Assembly (NCBI GenBank): GCA_905160935.1
Contig: CAJHZI010000480.1
Span: forward strand, 186,001 to 250,000
Direction: 5' to 3'
Origin: Enchytraeus crypticus
Lineage: Eukaryota > Annelida > Clitellata > Enchytraeida > Enchytraeidae
DNA length: 64,000 nucleotides
Position numbers and translations under genes: made by a program. The notes beneath the pieces were generated by a model that made no database searches, had not been told where the DNA came from, and saw nothing but the letters and a program-made list of their open reading frames with translations. Shown piece after piece: positions 45,805 through 59,641 of the stretch. Within the stretch, counting starts at the first letter, position 1. Every line of letters starts with the position of its first letter.

Positions 45805-45935
45805 TCTCTTCAGCACATGTTTCTTAGATCGTTTGAGGTGAATCTATTTATAGTAACATATGATGGGGGACGACCCTGACATCATCCTTGTATGAGGAAA
45901 CGGAAGTTAAACCTTTATTATTATTATTATTAACC
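45805..45935 (+). repeat. Family B dispersed repeat, plus sense
   Basis: CTTCAGCACATGTTTCTTAG, GATCGTTTGAGGTGAATCTA, CTGACATCATCCTTGTATGA and GGAAACGGAAGTTAAACCTT, then (ATT)n. Confidence 0.75.
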
Positions 45936-47800
45936 CGCCACTAATTAACTAACTGCGACTACCGAACATTTTAAATTCCCGACGGAATGAACCTTAGCTT
46001 TACCAGCATTTTTACCAGTTTTCGAGAAAAAACAGTAAGAGATCATCACCGTGATTCTGATTAGATAATCGCAATAAAATGATCAGTTCTGATAAATAAG
46101 TTAAGGATTTGGTTAGTTAGTACAATGTACAATAGCGAATTTCTGCAGGTCGTTGTTTCGATATGTGCAAGAAGAACTTCAAAAACTTAAGTACGGGAGG
46201 AAAACAGTTTAAAATTACAAATTCGTTTAAAATAATGTAATTCAAGATTTTAAAGCAGCGTTTCATATTTCGATCTGTGACTTGAGAAGTCTGAAGTAAA
46301 ACAACGTTGAAAAAGAACTCTCAGAATTTCAAAAGTTAATTAACGATTGTACTTGAACCAAGCTAATTTTTGCAGTCTTGACATGTTAACATGACGTCAC
46401 AATGTAAAAAATACTATTCTGCAAGTGGCTTAACTTAATTCAGTAGATTTCATGTTTCAATCAGCATACTGTAAACAATGTCATAATCCGTTTTCGATTA
46501 AAATCGATGAAACCTCTTCGGTTAAAACCTCTCATATCATATCCTGTCATAATCCATTTTAGATTAAAATCGAAAATGGATTATGAAAATGACAAGATAC
46601 GAGCAATATAATCTAACAATGCTACTTCATTCATTAGGAAACCGAAACTCCATAAAAATTCTGAAATTACTGAAATATTTTACAGTTTCTGTAAAGTCCA
46701 CATAACAAGAAAGCGTTAGTTGTCATCTTAAGTGACAGTTTTGAGAAGTTTTTGATAAAATATACATTTAAGGAATTGCTTGAAATACGCTCTAGACATT
46801 AAATTACATTTGCAACGTAAATATGTTCGAAAATATTTGTAAATTAAAACATGCTTTTCATTTTGAGAAGCAAAGAGCCTACACGACTACATAGAGCAAC
46901 TTCTAATTGAAAAACAAAATATTTGGGCCACAGTTTCTGCTCTGGTACAAACGACACGTTATTCGTGTCAAGACATCACTGGTAAAATCTCTCAATGCTC
47001 AGTCGATTTCTAAGAGCTCTCTTATTTGAGAGTAGCAGAAGAAATGTTTATTTTGGAAAAAATAATAAATAAAATGTCTACCGACAGGTTATAGTTTCAC
47101 ATCGCTTTGCACTAGGAACAAGCGGCGAGTGATCACGACGTTTCACTTTTCGTTGATATTCGCCCTCCAATTGACTACGTATTTATTCCTTTTTGTAGTT
47201 GGCCACTTAACAGATTCACGTGCTACAATTAATCATTGCCAATATTAATCGTATCTTTGCTGTTAATAGCGTTAAGGTGCAGCAAGCTTCGATATATGAT
47301 TAAACTTTCTATAGTAGTTGATACACAAGGGCTTTGAACTCAAGCCACTTACTTCCGTGGCGAGCATTCTAATTGCTACGCAATATCACCTCCATAAATT
47401 AGCTTCATTTATTTATTGGGTGAACTGATGTTGAGTATGCAGTAGAGAGTGTGTTAGAAATAAATCCACTATGGAAAGGATCAATAACTGAAAAATTACT
47501 TTCAAATTTTGAATTTGGTTTTGCCACATAGTAGATTCTACTAAATTACTCAATATTCTGTAACAAATATGTAACTAACTTATTTTATTTACAAATAAGT
47601 AACTCATTTTATTAACATTTGACTACAATTAAAATCAAACCTTACCCAGCAAATGAATTGCAGAATGTTGCCTGTATTTTAACATTTTGACTGCGGCCGA
47701 TTTGCTATTAAATTGACTCACAAAAATAGTCAATTACGCTCAAACCATCTAAGTTAATATAATAGAGTTAATTATATGTAGCGAATCTGTGGTACGAGAG
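45936..47800. other. Intergenic, no gene seen
   Basis: AT-rich. Around 46545-46580 ATAATCCATTTTAGATTAAA pairs with its near reverse complement to form a small hairpin. Nothing else recognised. Confidence 0.5.
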
Positions 47801-47804
47801 TGAT

Positions 47805-47835
47805 CAGAAAGAGAGCGAGAGAGAAAGAGAGAGAG

Positions 47836-47902
<67 letters not shown>

Positions 47903-48050
47903 AGAGATGTAGAGACAGAGAGATGTAGAGACACACAGGGAGAGAGAGATATGTAGAGATAGAGAGAAGAGATGTGAAGACACAGAGAGAGAGAGAGAGA
48001 GAGATGTAGAGACAGAGACAGAGAAATGAAGAGAGAGAGAGAGAGGTGAA
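47805..48050. repeat. (GA)n microsatellite, compound
   Basis: GAGAGAAAGAGAG units with ATGTAGAGACAGAGA interruptions; the Ser/Leu-rich minus-strand frame is an artefact. Confidence 0.9.
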
Positions 48051-49915
48051 GAAAATTTATGATTCTGATGAAACTCAGAAACTCAGGAAATGTCCACGAA
48101 CGCGCCAAATGGAGACAGGAATGTCGACTTGACAAGTGAACCCTGCAGAAAAGCTGGATTAACGCAAAGAAGAAGAACAAAATGAAGAAGAAACTTAGTA
48201 ACGTGGTAATAAAACTTTCGCCTCAGGTCGTCAGAGTCACGGCTGAAGTGCAGCTGTGTGGCGATAATGTAAAGCGACATTTATTTATTTGATTTAAATC
48301 TACACGATTTAGGCTGCTTCGTGCTTTCACGATCTGTGGTCTACTAGACTACACTTCCGCGTGTTGTCTGGGCTTATAAAAGATCTTCAATAGGACCGGC
48401 TTTATGACTGACACATACCTGTATTCCGTTCACTATGTTATTAAATGCAAAGTCTAGTGTATCACGGACATCTTTACTTTGTGCGAGTAGAGATCACGTT
48501 ATTATTTATTTTCTTTTACCCCATGTTTAAAGGTTACTGCGCTTAATAAAATGCTATTCAGTCAAAAGCACTTGTCGAATAGCTACTCGGATAATCGAGC
48601 CCTGAAAGATTTAGCTTAGCAGTTGTAGAACATGGCATGACATTTCTTTGTTGCGATATAAACCCTGTGTAAAAATGACAAAGGTTATAAATAGTTTAGC
48701 TCTAGTTTAGTGCTTAATACTGTTTCAATATTTCTGCTCAATATACTTAAAAATGCATATAGCAAATCACGCAATACACAATAGAATACATGTAATAAAA
48801 GGCACCATAAAACCAAAACATTATCATCATCAATACAGCTAAAGCAACGGTATCCGAGATATACTTAAAATAGATCATAGCACAGAATTTAAAGGAAACC
48901 ATCGCGCAAGAATAAGCGCTCTAAGATTTAAAGATTCCTTTTAAAGCAAACTTTAAGATCAACAAGGTGCTTCAAAATATCTTATTAACTACATTTTGGG
49001 ACTTGCTACAGCAAATTATTTGTCACTATAAGATACTGTTTGACATTTAGGTGCAGCAAGTTTTCCTGATTCAACAGATTGCAAGATTTTCCTTCACAAA
49101 TTCAAAAATTAAAACAAGTAAATTTTAAAAAAAAATTATCATATCATAACGTTTTCTGAGAGATGTCGATACTTTAGATGCGCATTTTATCGAGCTACTG
49201 CAAATCATTAATCATTTCTTTTTTATTCCCTGATGTTATAAAGTGCCTTGTTGCCAAGCTTTATACTGCACTGTCAGTCTCGAATGTTGATTGGGTGAGT
49301 ATGAATATAGACATGTACAGAGTTTTTCTAATGCAATCGTCTCTTTTTTATCTTCATCCGCAGACAAACTGGTTTTTTCTTATCACAAGATGTTTTGATT
49401 TTCCGTATAATAACAAAAACACTATTTTATAACGTTATAACCAGAAAACTTGGATAAAACATGACTATAGTTATTGAAATATGTAACTTGGATGCTTGGA
49501 ATTATTTTCGAGTGATCATTTCTAATACTGTTTATGTAAATTTGTAATAATCTACCGTTTAGCATTGAAATCACTTTGAAGTCGGTTCGCTCTCAGGTTA
49601 ATAGGTTAGGTACAATCGGTATGCATGGCGCACTTGTTACCTTCGCAAAACGATCATCATTATCCAACCTGAAGAATGAAAAAGTTAAGAGATGCTTTTC
49701 CCTTCTCATAAAACGAAGCAGTCTGGGTGATAAGAACTTCATTACCCGTATGAATTAAGCTGATGCTAGTTAATATATTGAATATTACTATTACGCTTTA
49801 CGCTTAGTAGGCCCTGTAAACTTGGGGTATTTATGAATATTATAAGCCATGGATTGTAATGTTGAAAATTTGTAAATGTTATCGAAAGCAAATTTTTATT
49901 TCATCTCTTACATAC
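48051..49915. other. Intergenic, no convincing gene
   Basis: Short open frames at 49178-49432 and 49576-49758 (plus) lack family features. No repeat family recognised. Confidence 0.45.
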
Positions 49916-49917
<2 letters not shown>

Positions 49918-49981
<64 letters not shown>

Positions 49982-49994
49982 ATATGTATATACA

Positions 49995-50044
<50 letters not shown>

Positions 50045-50187
50045 TACAGTATATATATAAATATATATATACATACATAATGTATAGCGCATTAACTGTT
50101 TATGCGATACCTGTAATTTGTCATGCTATTCTGTTGCAATTTCCATACTGTAACTTTCTGCGATTGTCAGATTGAAAACAAATTATC

Positions 50188-50267
<80 letters not shown>

Positions 50268-50275
50268 TATATATA
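49918..50275. repeat. Two (AT)n microsatellites
   Basis: AT arrays at 49918-50080 and 50190-50275, separated by about 110 bp of ordinary sequence. Confidence 0.9.
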
Positions 50276-50319
50276 TGCTCTGAACAGGACCTTGTGCCTG
50301 ATAACTCTGAATCTGTATA

Positions 50320-50415
50320 TGCCTGACGAGCCTGACATCATACTTGTATAAGGAAATTGACGTTAAGCCTTTATTATAATAATAATAATAATAATTATTA
50401 TTATTATTATTATTA
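50320..50415 (+). repeat. Family B dispersed repeat with (AAT)n tail
   Basis: GCCTGACATCATACTTGTAT, AAGGAAATTGACGTTAAGCC and TTTATTATAATAATAATAAT. Confidence 0.65.
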
Positions 50416-51060
50416 TCTAGTGACGATCCCTGCTGCTAAATTGGGCTCAGTGTACGGGAGAAAGGAAGTAAGTTGCCACTGGAGAAGACGAAGAAAAGAA
50501 TTTAAATGAAACGGAATTTCGATATAGTCTGACAGTTCAAGTAGAAAACAGAACAGTGACATTTTGCATAAATCACCTTAAGATCTCAAAATGTCTTTTC
50601 CAAAACTTCTTTTCTCAAAGGTAAAATAACGAGATATTGAAACTAATAAACGCAAATAAATATTCTTTGATCGCAAAGGACATTGAAAACATTGCAAATC
50701 CTGCGGTAAATTTTAGGCTAATTACACGCAGTAGGGGCCTACATAGAAGCCATCAAACACGACTTTTCCCATTTTAGGAAAAACGACTTCATTGCAAATT
50801 ATTTGAGGCTAAATTATATTCAACTACTATTATAAGAAAATGACTCTTACCAGCGTAATTTAAAGCTGAACTTTACCGACAATGCCTTCATTATACAGTA
50901 TATGTAAAATATATATTTTTAAAATCATCATCATCATCATCAGCATCAGTATCATTATCATCTTCACTTGAATCCCAGTTTAACTAATGATGGGATTAGA
51001 AAAGTTTGTAGCAATTTTTAAAACAATATACACTACTATTTTAGCAGAAGGCTAAAAACG
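50416..51060. other. Intergenic, no gene seen
   Basis: AT-rich. 50925-50990 has a CATCATCATCATCAGC triplet patch and a family E scrap (TTGAATCCCAGTTTAACTAA). Confidence 0.4.
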
Positions 51061-51072
51061 CTTAAATGGTTT

Positions 51073-52000
<928 letters not shown>

Positions 52001-52448
52001 AATTATAATATTCGACTGCCACTGGCATATGCATGTAGTTAACTCTTATGATCACATTTGGTGGTCTGAGACTTTATACGCTGGTCTTAGTATTAAATAA
52101 CGAAAGTAACAGTATAGCAACAGCATGTAGAACTAAGCACAGCTCTTTATATTAGTTTAATTCATACCAATAATTCTTATGACATTTGAATAGGCCTGAT
52201 ACTAAGAGAGAGTTTTATGTGATGCTATGCAAGAATTCTGAAGGTGATGAGTGGTAGGCTTTATGGCGAACTATACAAATACATAACACGATTGCCTAGA
52301 TAGCTTTGGCCTCGATGTGATTTCTGTGAAAAGATGTATTCTATATTGAATAGTTAATCTTTTGCTTATTCAAGAGCAGAGCATAAATCTTTCGAGTAGA
52401 TCATTGTTGAGATGCACAAGGCACGTGTGTTTCTTACTTTCAAAATTA

Positions 52449-52491
<43 letters not shown>

Positions 52492-53390
52492 GAGCACTGC
52501 CTACTGGCAGGTCCATGGTATGTAATGCCTTGAATTCATGTACAAATGAAATAAAAGGATTGACTAGATTTGATTTAACTGCATCTTTATCCTCTATTAA
52601 ACTTCTCCATTAAATCTGAAGACGTAGGAGAGAATTGAATCAAAATCTTTTTATTGGCAAAAGTTTGTCACTTTAAATCACCAAATTTTTGGCCTAAACA
52701 CGCGCAAAAACGTTTAAGGCTTTTATGGCACTCTGAATAAGTTTTCAATGTCATTTTCTAAACTATCAGCTTATAAATCTACTTCTCGAGAGTTTTAACT
52801 CTGCTAAAGTTTCCATTACAAACTTTTCCAATCAACAGATGTCGCAGATGGCGAGGGATAAAACACAAGCGAGTAAATGTAAAAATAATAAATAATTAGT
52901 AATAAATAAAAAAGTAAATAATAAATAAATAATAGTAAATAAATAATTAAATCCCGGTCACTGATCCATTGAACGTCCCAAAGGCTCAGTGTGTTCGCAC
53001 CAGCAAAGCAACGAAAATAAAAAGAGATTTTATTGCGTTCTGTTACCTATTAAGTGTCTCAATAGTTCAATGTGTAGAGCGACATGTAAAGTCACGAACT
53101 TTTAAATGGTTGCTACTGAGGTGGTTGTACGATCATTTCACTGTGTAGCTAATCAGAGAGTAAATTTTTTGGAATTATTGTCTATTATTATCTAATGAAT
53201 GGAAAAATTTTGCATAAAATATTTGCTAATGGAAAGACAGAGAAGCTTCTCTGAAGGTTCTCGCTTCCTATACTTTAACGGATAAGTGCCTCAATCAATA
53301 AATTTATAGTTTTTTAGTTTTTTTAAAGAAAATTAAAAGATACAAAGATACGAATACTAGTCCTCCGTCACCGGATCCAGCAGTTCCTGG
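52001..53390. other. Intergenic with a family D end and CT tract
   Basis: 52455-52490 is (CT)n followed on the plus strand by TTAGAGCACTGCCTACTGGC and AGGTCCATGGTATGTAATGC, a minus-sense family D/LINE end. 52865-52950 has AATAAATAATAG-type repeats. No gene seen. Confidence 0.5.
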
Positions 53391-53395
53391 GTCGT

Positions 53396-53474
<79 letters not shown>

Positions 53475-53481
<7 letters not shown>

Positions 53482-53665
53482 GCGGAGTATAATAGGCCCT
53501 ATATAAGTATATATACACATGTATATATATGTATATAAATGTATATATGTATATACATATATATATGTACAATATACATATATATGCATATATATACATG
53601 TATATATATAATATATAATATATATATATATACTTATATAGGGCCTATTATACTCCGCCTCTCAT
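53475..53665. repeat. Perfect inverted repeat around an (AT)n core
   Basis: Left arm 53475-53511 (ATGAGAGGCGGAGTATAATA, GGCCCTATATAAGTATA) is exactly reverse-complementary to 53629-53665. The loop is about 117 bp of AT-rich microsatellite, and an (AT)n tract also precedes the left arm (53399-53474). Confidence 0.9.
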
Positions 53666-53884
53666 CACTTCAGAGGAGCCTCTGAGTGTAAGTTGATGTT
53701 AGGCAAGAAAGATGAGAATGCCGATGATGACGATGATGAGATTAAAAGTCGATATCTGTGAACCATATAAACCCTCAGGGGACGGGATTCACGTCTTCCG
53801 ACAGCAATACCTGCAGTGGACGTTCCTTACAGTAGTGAGAGACAGTGCAGAGACAGTCACGCAACTTCGCTGAGTCTTAATATC

Positions 53885-54015
53885 TAACTGAAGCCAGTGG
53901 TGATGTCAGTAAGTTATTCGACCGAGGATCAGTGTGTGTTGGGTTAAAATCCTGGGCTCGCCCGTCACTGACATCGCTTTCGAGTGAGGAAACTGACGAT
54001 AACAATAGTTTTACA
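53885..54015 (+). repeat. tRNA-derived SINE, family A, plus strand
   Basis: GAAGCCAGTGGTGATGTCAG, GACCGAGGATCAGTGTGTGT, CCTGGGCTCGCCCGTCACTG and GAGGAAACTGACGATAACAA. Confidence 0.8.
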
Positions 54016-54364
54016 AACATTTTCTTAATAATAAGAATTATATAGTTAATTATGTAATATTAATACTATTTTTATTATAAGTAATATATGCACTTAGTAC
54101 GAATAAATCTGTTAAATATGGAATTGTTAATGTTTACTCAAATAATAAACTTGCAGGAGTTTTACCTCGTCGTCTAAGACTTGTCTATGAGATTTTTTCT
54201 CAATACGGCATTGTTAACGGAGCGTCTAAAGTTATACATTATAGATAGTTTAATTGGGTCTAGGCAGATCGGATCTTCTACTTCAAAAAAATAATATTCA
54301 GCAGGCACAGTGCTGATAAACGATTATCTCTTATATAGTACAGAATATGATGAATAACATGTGC

Positions 54365-54615
54365 AACAGTAAACTGCACGTATCGTAAGAGGCGTCTGAG
54401 CAAGAACCGAGGAGGAAGGCGGCGGGAATCCACCTAAGAAGCCATATTATACGCAAGCTATAGGCTGAATTAAGTTTTTGGTAAATAGTAGCCTTTTTGA
54501 GAGAAGCTCTTTGATCAATGGACTATTCTTTATGGAGCGTGACAGGCAACATTTGAGCAGGAATATGTACTTTAGACCTTACACTTGGCAGAACACCAGA
54601 GAGAGAGAAGGAAAT
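54365..54615 (+). repeat. Family D repeat (LINE 3' part)
   Basis: GCACGTATCGTAAGAGGCGT, GAACCGAGGAGGAAGGCGGC, TTAGACCTTACACTTGGCAG and AACACCAGAGAGAGAG. Confidence 0.7.
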
Positions 54616-54929
54616 TAACTATAATCCACTATTTTACATTTTGCCTGAATATATTTCTTTATCATTTTATAATAATATTTTTATATTATAATATTAAATT
54701 ATTTGTATTTCTTTATCACAACTCATCGCATTTTCACGACTCATAACTGTGTTTATGCATCGTTGAACAAGACTATAAAATAGAGCAGAATTAAAATTAT
54801 GATTAAATAGAATCAGAATTGAATTCCCTTCTTATCATACATATCAAAATCCTGAACTTATGATTCTTGACTCTCTCAGTGTCATAAAAATGTAAGCACG
54901 TTAAATGAGACATCGTTCGAAGTTCATTC

Positions 54930-55125
54930 ATTTAAGTTTATTTAGTAGTTTATTTGATGTCTATTTAAGTTTATTTAGTAGCTTATTGAAATTTTAGTGA
55001 AGTTTACTAAGTAGTTAATTGAAGATTTTATTGCTGTTTATTTAATAGGAGATTGAATTTGTACTGAAGTTTATTTAGTAATTACTGAATTTTTATTGCA
55101 GTTTATTTAGTACGACATATAAATT
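54930..55125. repeat. Degenerate tandem repeat of GTTTATTTAGTAG units
   Basis: Several 35-45 bp units with 'AAGTTTATTTAGTAGTTTAT' and 'TTGAATTT', reappearing at 55500-55590, so the family D element at 55125 seems to have inserted into the array. Confidence 0.6.
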
Positions 55126-55495
55126 TTTCCCCGTGTTGTGCTCGGGTGTGGTTGGACCACTGCAGAATAGGGCAACCGCAAACAATCTGCCACGTGTTCG
55201 TAAGAGGCGACTAAAGGCAGGAGCTGAGGATGGCAAGAGGGGATCCATTTCACCATGAAATATTTTCCCCAGGATTAAATGGTAATTAACCAACCTAACT
55301 GAGGAAGGTAACGGGAAACCACCTCAGAAGCCATATTTTTCCCAAGCTATAGGCTACATAAGGCATGGATAAGGCATAGGCTTTGTGAAGGGATTCACTT
55401 GTTGATCTAAGGGGTGCTCTTATGAAGCGAGAAAACAGACTTTGAGCATGAACATGTACCTTAAACCTGCCACTCGGCTGTGCAGTGAAGAAGAT
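55125..55495 (+). repeat. Family D repeat, full 360-bp form
   Basis: CCCCGTGTTGTGCTCGGGTG, AATAGGGCAACCGCAAACAA, CGTAAGAGGCGACTAAAGGC, AAATATTTTCCCCAGGATTA, CTGAGGAAGGTAACGGGAAA, AACCTGCCACTCGGCTGTGC and AGTGAAGAAG. Nearly the same as 61663-62025. Confidence 0.85.
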
Positions 55496-56984
55496 ATATT
55501 TTTTGACATTTATGTAGCAGTTTATGGATCTTTTATTGCAATTTATTTAATAGTTCATATGAATGTTGTTTAAGATTGTTTAGTAGTTTAGAGCGTCATA
55601 TGATGGAACTCGATCTAATTTATGTTGAAACATTTTATTTGTTCCATTTACTTCATAAGTGCTATACACCGATCAGAAAACAGTAGTAAAGTCGGAGAAC
55701 GATTTTAAAAACCATGGAATATTTCGCGGTACTATTTAAGCCGAAGCACTAAAAAAGAGGAAGTGTATCTCTTAGATCAATTTTTCGCTCATTGTTCGAA
55801 GACAATTTAAAGATACTGACTCTGCAGTAGCTGATGTATTTCGTACCAATATTTAAAAACTAGTAGGGAGAAATGATGTAATCTAATATAGTTCATTCGC
55901 CTCAGTATAAAATGCACTAGATAGAAATCCCAATTAGTCACAAAAGTTAACTACAAATTTGCAAGCGTAGGCCTACATATAGGACGAAATTATATGCAAA
56001 AGGCAGAAAACCTGTAAAGCAGTCTCGAAGGTTAAGTTTTTTGGCAATGATACAAGAGAGTTTTAGCAGTTTAAATGACAATTTCAAAGGACCATTCATT
56101 TGAAGAACTTCATATAATGCAATACAATAACCTTCCAAGTCTTTTTTCTTAATGCGAAGAAAATTCGACAATGATTTAATGTTGCCAGATTTTCATATCA
56201 ATGATTTATATATAACTAAATACGAGCTATTGATGCTTTATATCGTTTCGATGAAGAGCTGGGATTAATACTATACAAGTCTCGTGAGATATGAAGACAA
56301 AAAATGTACATTGGACCTGCCATTAGGCAGAGCGCTAGAGAAATAATTGAGAGCCAATCCCTAGTTTGTTGCACTTGGCTACGGAATAGATTTACTGTAA
56401 ATCGCAAGTGGCTTAAGGGATGTCTAAGTGAGCAATTTATGAAAGCAACGGTAAACCACTTCAGAAAATATATTTCCCGAGCTACTTTATAATTCATTTG
56501 GATTCATCCTTTTGATAGATCACATTTATGGTCATTGGGGTACTCTTTATGGTTGTTAATGCAGCTCATTTCTCTCTTTCTCTCTCTGTGAGTGCACTGC
56601 CTACCGGTAGGTCCATGGTATACAATTCATACACTCTTGTCCTTCCGTTTTCTTCCTCTTTTCCACATACGAGTGAATTTTTAAATGATCTAACATTCAT
56701 AATCTCTGTCTACCTAAGCTTCTCTTTCCTTCCATTATGCCTTCTATGACCTCCTTTAGAAAACTATCTCCCTTAGAATGTATCTTGTCCAATTCTTCTT
56801 CCAATGTCGCATGGAATTTATCACATGATTATATGTTCCTACTTTCTTATCGTCTGTCTATCTGTACCCACTAAAATATAGGTTTTCAACTTTCCACTTA
56901 TTTCAAGACTTCTTCATTAATATACAGATTATATCAGAAATATTTGCTATTTTGCTTATTTGTTACTTATTTCTTACGGTGTTA
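55496..56984. other. Intergenic; two family D ends
   Basis: 56300-56345 (plus: TGGACCTGCCATTAGGCAGA) and 56565-56625 (minus: CT tract then GAGTGCACTGCCTACCGGTA) are family D ends. No gene seen. Confidence 0.5.
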
Positions 56985-57250
56985 TCTAGTGAATAAGTTC
57001 ATTGTGTTATCTGCTGAATGAATTCATTGTTTTATCAGATGAATGAATTCATTGAGTTATCTGCTGAATGAGTTCACTTTCTTATCTGATGAATGAATTC
57101 ATTGTGTTATCTGCTGAATGAGTTCACTTTCTTATCTGATGAATGAATTCGTTGAGTTATATGATGAATGAATTCATTTTCTTATCTGTTGAATGAATTC
57201 ATAGTGTTATCTGATGAATGAATTCATTGTGGTTTATGCTGAATGAGTTC
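56985..57250. repeat. 26-bp minisatellite (GAATGAATTCATTGTGTTAT)
   Basis: About ten units of GATGAATGAATTCATTGTGT plus TATCTG, alternating with an 'AGTTCACTTTCT' variant to give a 52-bp higher-order unit. Confidence 0.88.
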
Positions 57251-57929
57251 ACAGCGTTATCTGGTGAGTTGGTTTGCTTTAATCTTAGTCAGTTGAACCA
57301 TATCACGGATAAAAATACATTTGTATTTTCAATAACCAAGGTTTCACGTGTCATTCTAACAATCACTTTCTCTATACACCATACTGACTCCATGTGTTAG
57401 GCCTACAGAACTTATTGCTCAGCAAATGTCATTTGTAAATAACTTACTGCGTTTACTAGTGAGTAATCTCTAAAGGCCGTATCAACTTTTTACACCTATG
57501 CCTTACATTCATACAGTCTATACGCTGTCAAAATAAGGCTATTATGCTAAAGTTGGAATCATTTATCACAGCAAACTTTGCTCATATTTTAAATGTTGGG
57601 AACAAACCTCTCAACAAAGCCGAGCTTATTCTAGAAATGCCATTAACCTTGTAGTGTTAGACTTTACTTCTTGTACATTTTTCTATTCAGTAAGTAGGTA
57701 AGCGGTTTGTTCCAGTTTTTGCGATAATTAAAGAAAATATTGTGCTAGAAAATAGCTTGAATTTCGCAAGAGTCGAATAAACTCAGACGCTACCAAAAAA
57801 GAAAGACAAAACAGCAAAGAGACAGATTTTATAATGCTGCATTGTAGAAATGTATACATGTAAGTATGATGTAAGTATGATATCTGGGTATGTGCGCCTG
57901 TATTTGTGCGTTCACACAGCACATATTAG

Positions 57930-58235
57930 TGATGTGTGCTGTGGGGACATCCCTGATATCATCCTTGAATGAGGAAACGGACGTTAAACTTTTATTATTA
58001 TTATTAGTATTATTATTAATTTGCCATTATAGAGATATATGTTTATTACTATAGTTCAAACTTTAAAATATCAAATGCACAGACACCAAACCAAAAATAG
58101 AGAAACATAAGAAAAATAAGATAAAAATAATACACAACATCAGATAGTTCATATAAACTTTTTGACGTCCTAGACATTGCCTTATGGTGAGGAGCCGGAC
58201 GTTAAATTCTTATTTATTGACTGAGACTGTAATTA
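57930..58235 (+). repeat. Family B and family C copies
   Basis: 57935-58015: GGGACATCCCTGATATCATC, GAGGAAACGGACGTTAAACT and an (ATT)n tail. 58155-58235: GACATTGCCTTATGGTGAGG and AGCCGGACGTTAAATTCTTA, family C. Confidence 0.7.
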
Positions 58236-58324
58236 TCTAATGTAATCAATATTCTTATCCCTCGTCCTCATAGAATATTATTATTATTATTATTATTATT
58301 TGTTTATTGATTTTGTTTTAATCA

Positions 58325-58405
58325 TGCTCTCCACTCCGAAATGCCTTGTCACCAAAAGTACCACTGAAACAAACTGCATTTTATCGCTGCAGAGCCATTG
58401 ACAAG
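58325..58405 (-). mobile_element. LINE C-terminal scrap (same family as 5690-7022)
   Basis: GTACCACTGAAACAAACTGC, ATTTTATCGCTGCAGAGCCA and TTGACAAGCG align with 5855-5910 on the same strand. (ATT)n at 58277-58300 would be its tail. Confidence 0.6.
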
Positions 58406-58864
58406 CGTACAGTATACAATTAGAACAATAGAGAGTTTACAAATAGGATTATATACAAACAAAAATGTAAATAACCTTACAATTTTACATATAAAAGTCG
58501 CATAAATATCAATATTCACATCGTTAAATAGGCCCGATATTTTAAATGGTAAAGAAATGGTTAGCTCGTATGGCACTGAGATTCGATGAAGCGAATGCTA
58601 ACGCTTTATCTAGGAAAAACTCTTAGCTCTTTAAAGTTTCCTAAGTCCATATTCTACAAGTACCTTGTACGTAGATTTAGAGAATATGCATTTGCAATAC
58701 TAAGGGGATAGCAAGAAAGAATCCCAAGAAGCAATTCTGAGGTTTTTAAGTAAAAATCTTTCTACGCTGAAATGGCCTTCATTCACAATGAAGCTCTAGC
58801 TATTATTGTTGCTTAAGCCAGTATTTTAAGTGACACCGTATTCTGAGAAAAAAAACACTCATTC

Positions 58865-58962
58865 ATCGGTGAGTCCATTAAACCAGTATTCCCAGGATTT
58901 GAACCCCGCACATACTGATCGAATATTTTAACGACATCGCCACTGGCTCCGTGCGGGGATTT
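58865..58962 (-). repeat. SINE family A, partial, minus strand
   Basis: Reverse complement: GGAGCCAGTGGCGATGTCGT, GATCAGTATGTGCGGGGTTC and AAATCCTGGGAATACTGG. Confidence 0.65.
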
Positions 58963-59641
58963 CTAATGATCTAGCGTTTCATTAGACTGAAGTTGTAGTC
59001 TCAGCAGATACTTCAACCCCAGTATTCGGCCTAAAATGTTAGTGGATCGTTTTTGGATTGATTCTGTTTGGGTTATATCACTTATTTTGTACGAAGACCA
59101 CAGGTTAGAACAATAGTCGAAGGTTGCACGCAAACAAATTGAGAACGCTCTGAAGGAGTGTCGTGATTTCTCAACTTGACATGATTTCTAGAAGTGATTT
59201 CTAAAGCTGTGTAATATTATTGAGTTTTTCTGGATTTATTGTAAATATCTGGACAGAAAACAAAAGGTCGCCTGTAAATCCAAATTCTAGGACAATGACA
59301 GCTTAGATTTAGTAAGCGTACATAATAAATTTATAATCAAAATAAAAAATCACATTTTCTGGAACAGTATACCGTGGCACTCTTTTACTGCGAGACTGAT
59401 CAACGTAAAGTAGACCACGAGAGATGGAATCAAGACTTTTTTGGGGGAATTCGCAGTCTGATGACAGTTTATAATGGCACTTTATCAGCAAAAAGGAAAA
59501 GAAGGGCAACCAGAGCCGAGATTATTAATGTAACTTAGAATGTGATTGATTTATATTCATTTCTTTATTCGTCAAAAACAGACAGGATCAAGATGCATCA
59601 CATATAAATATATACACACACATACACACAAAAACATAGGA

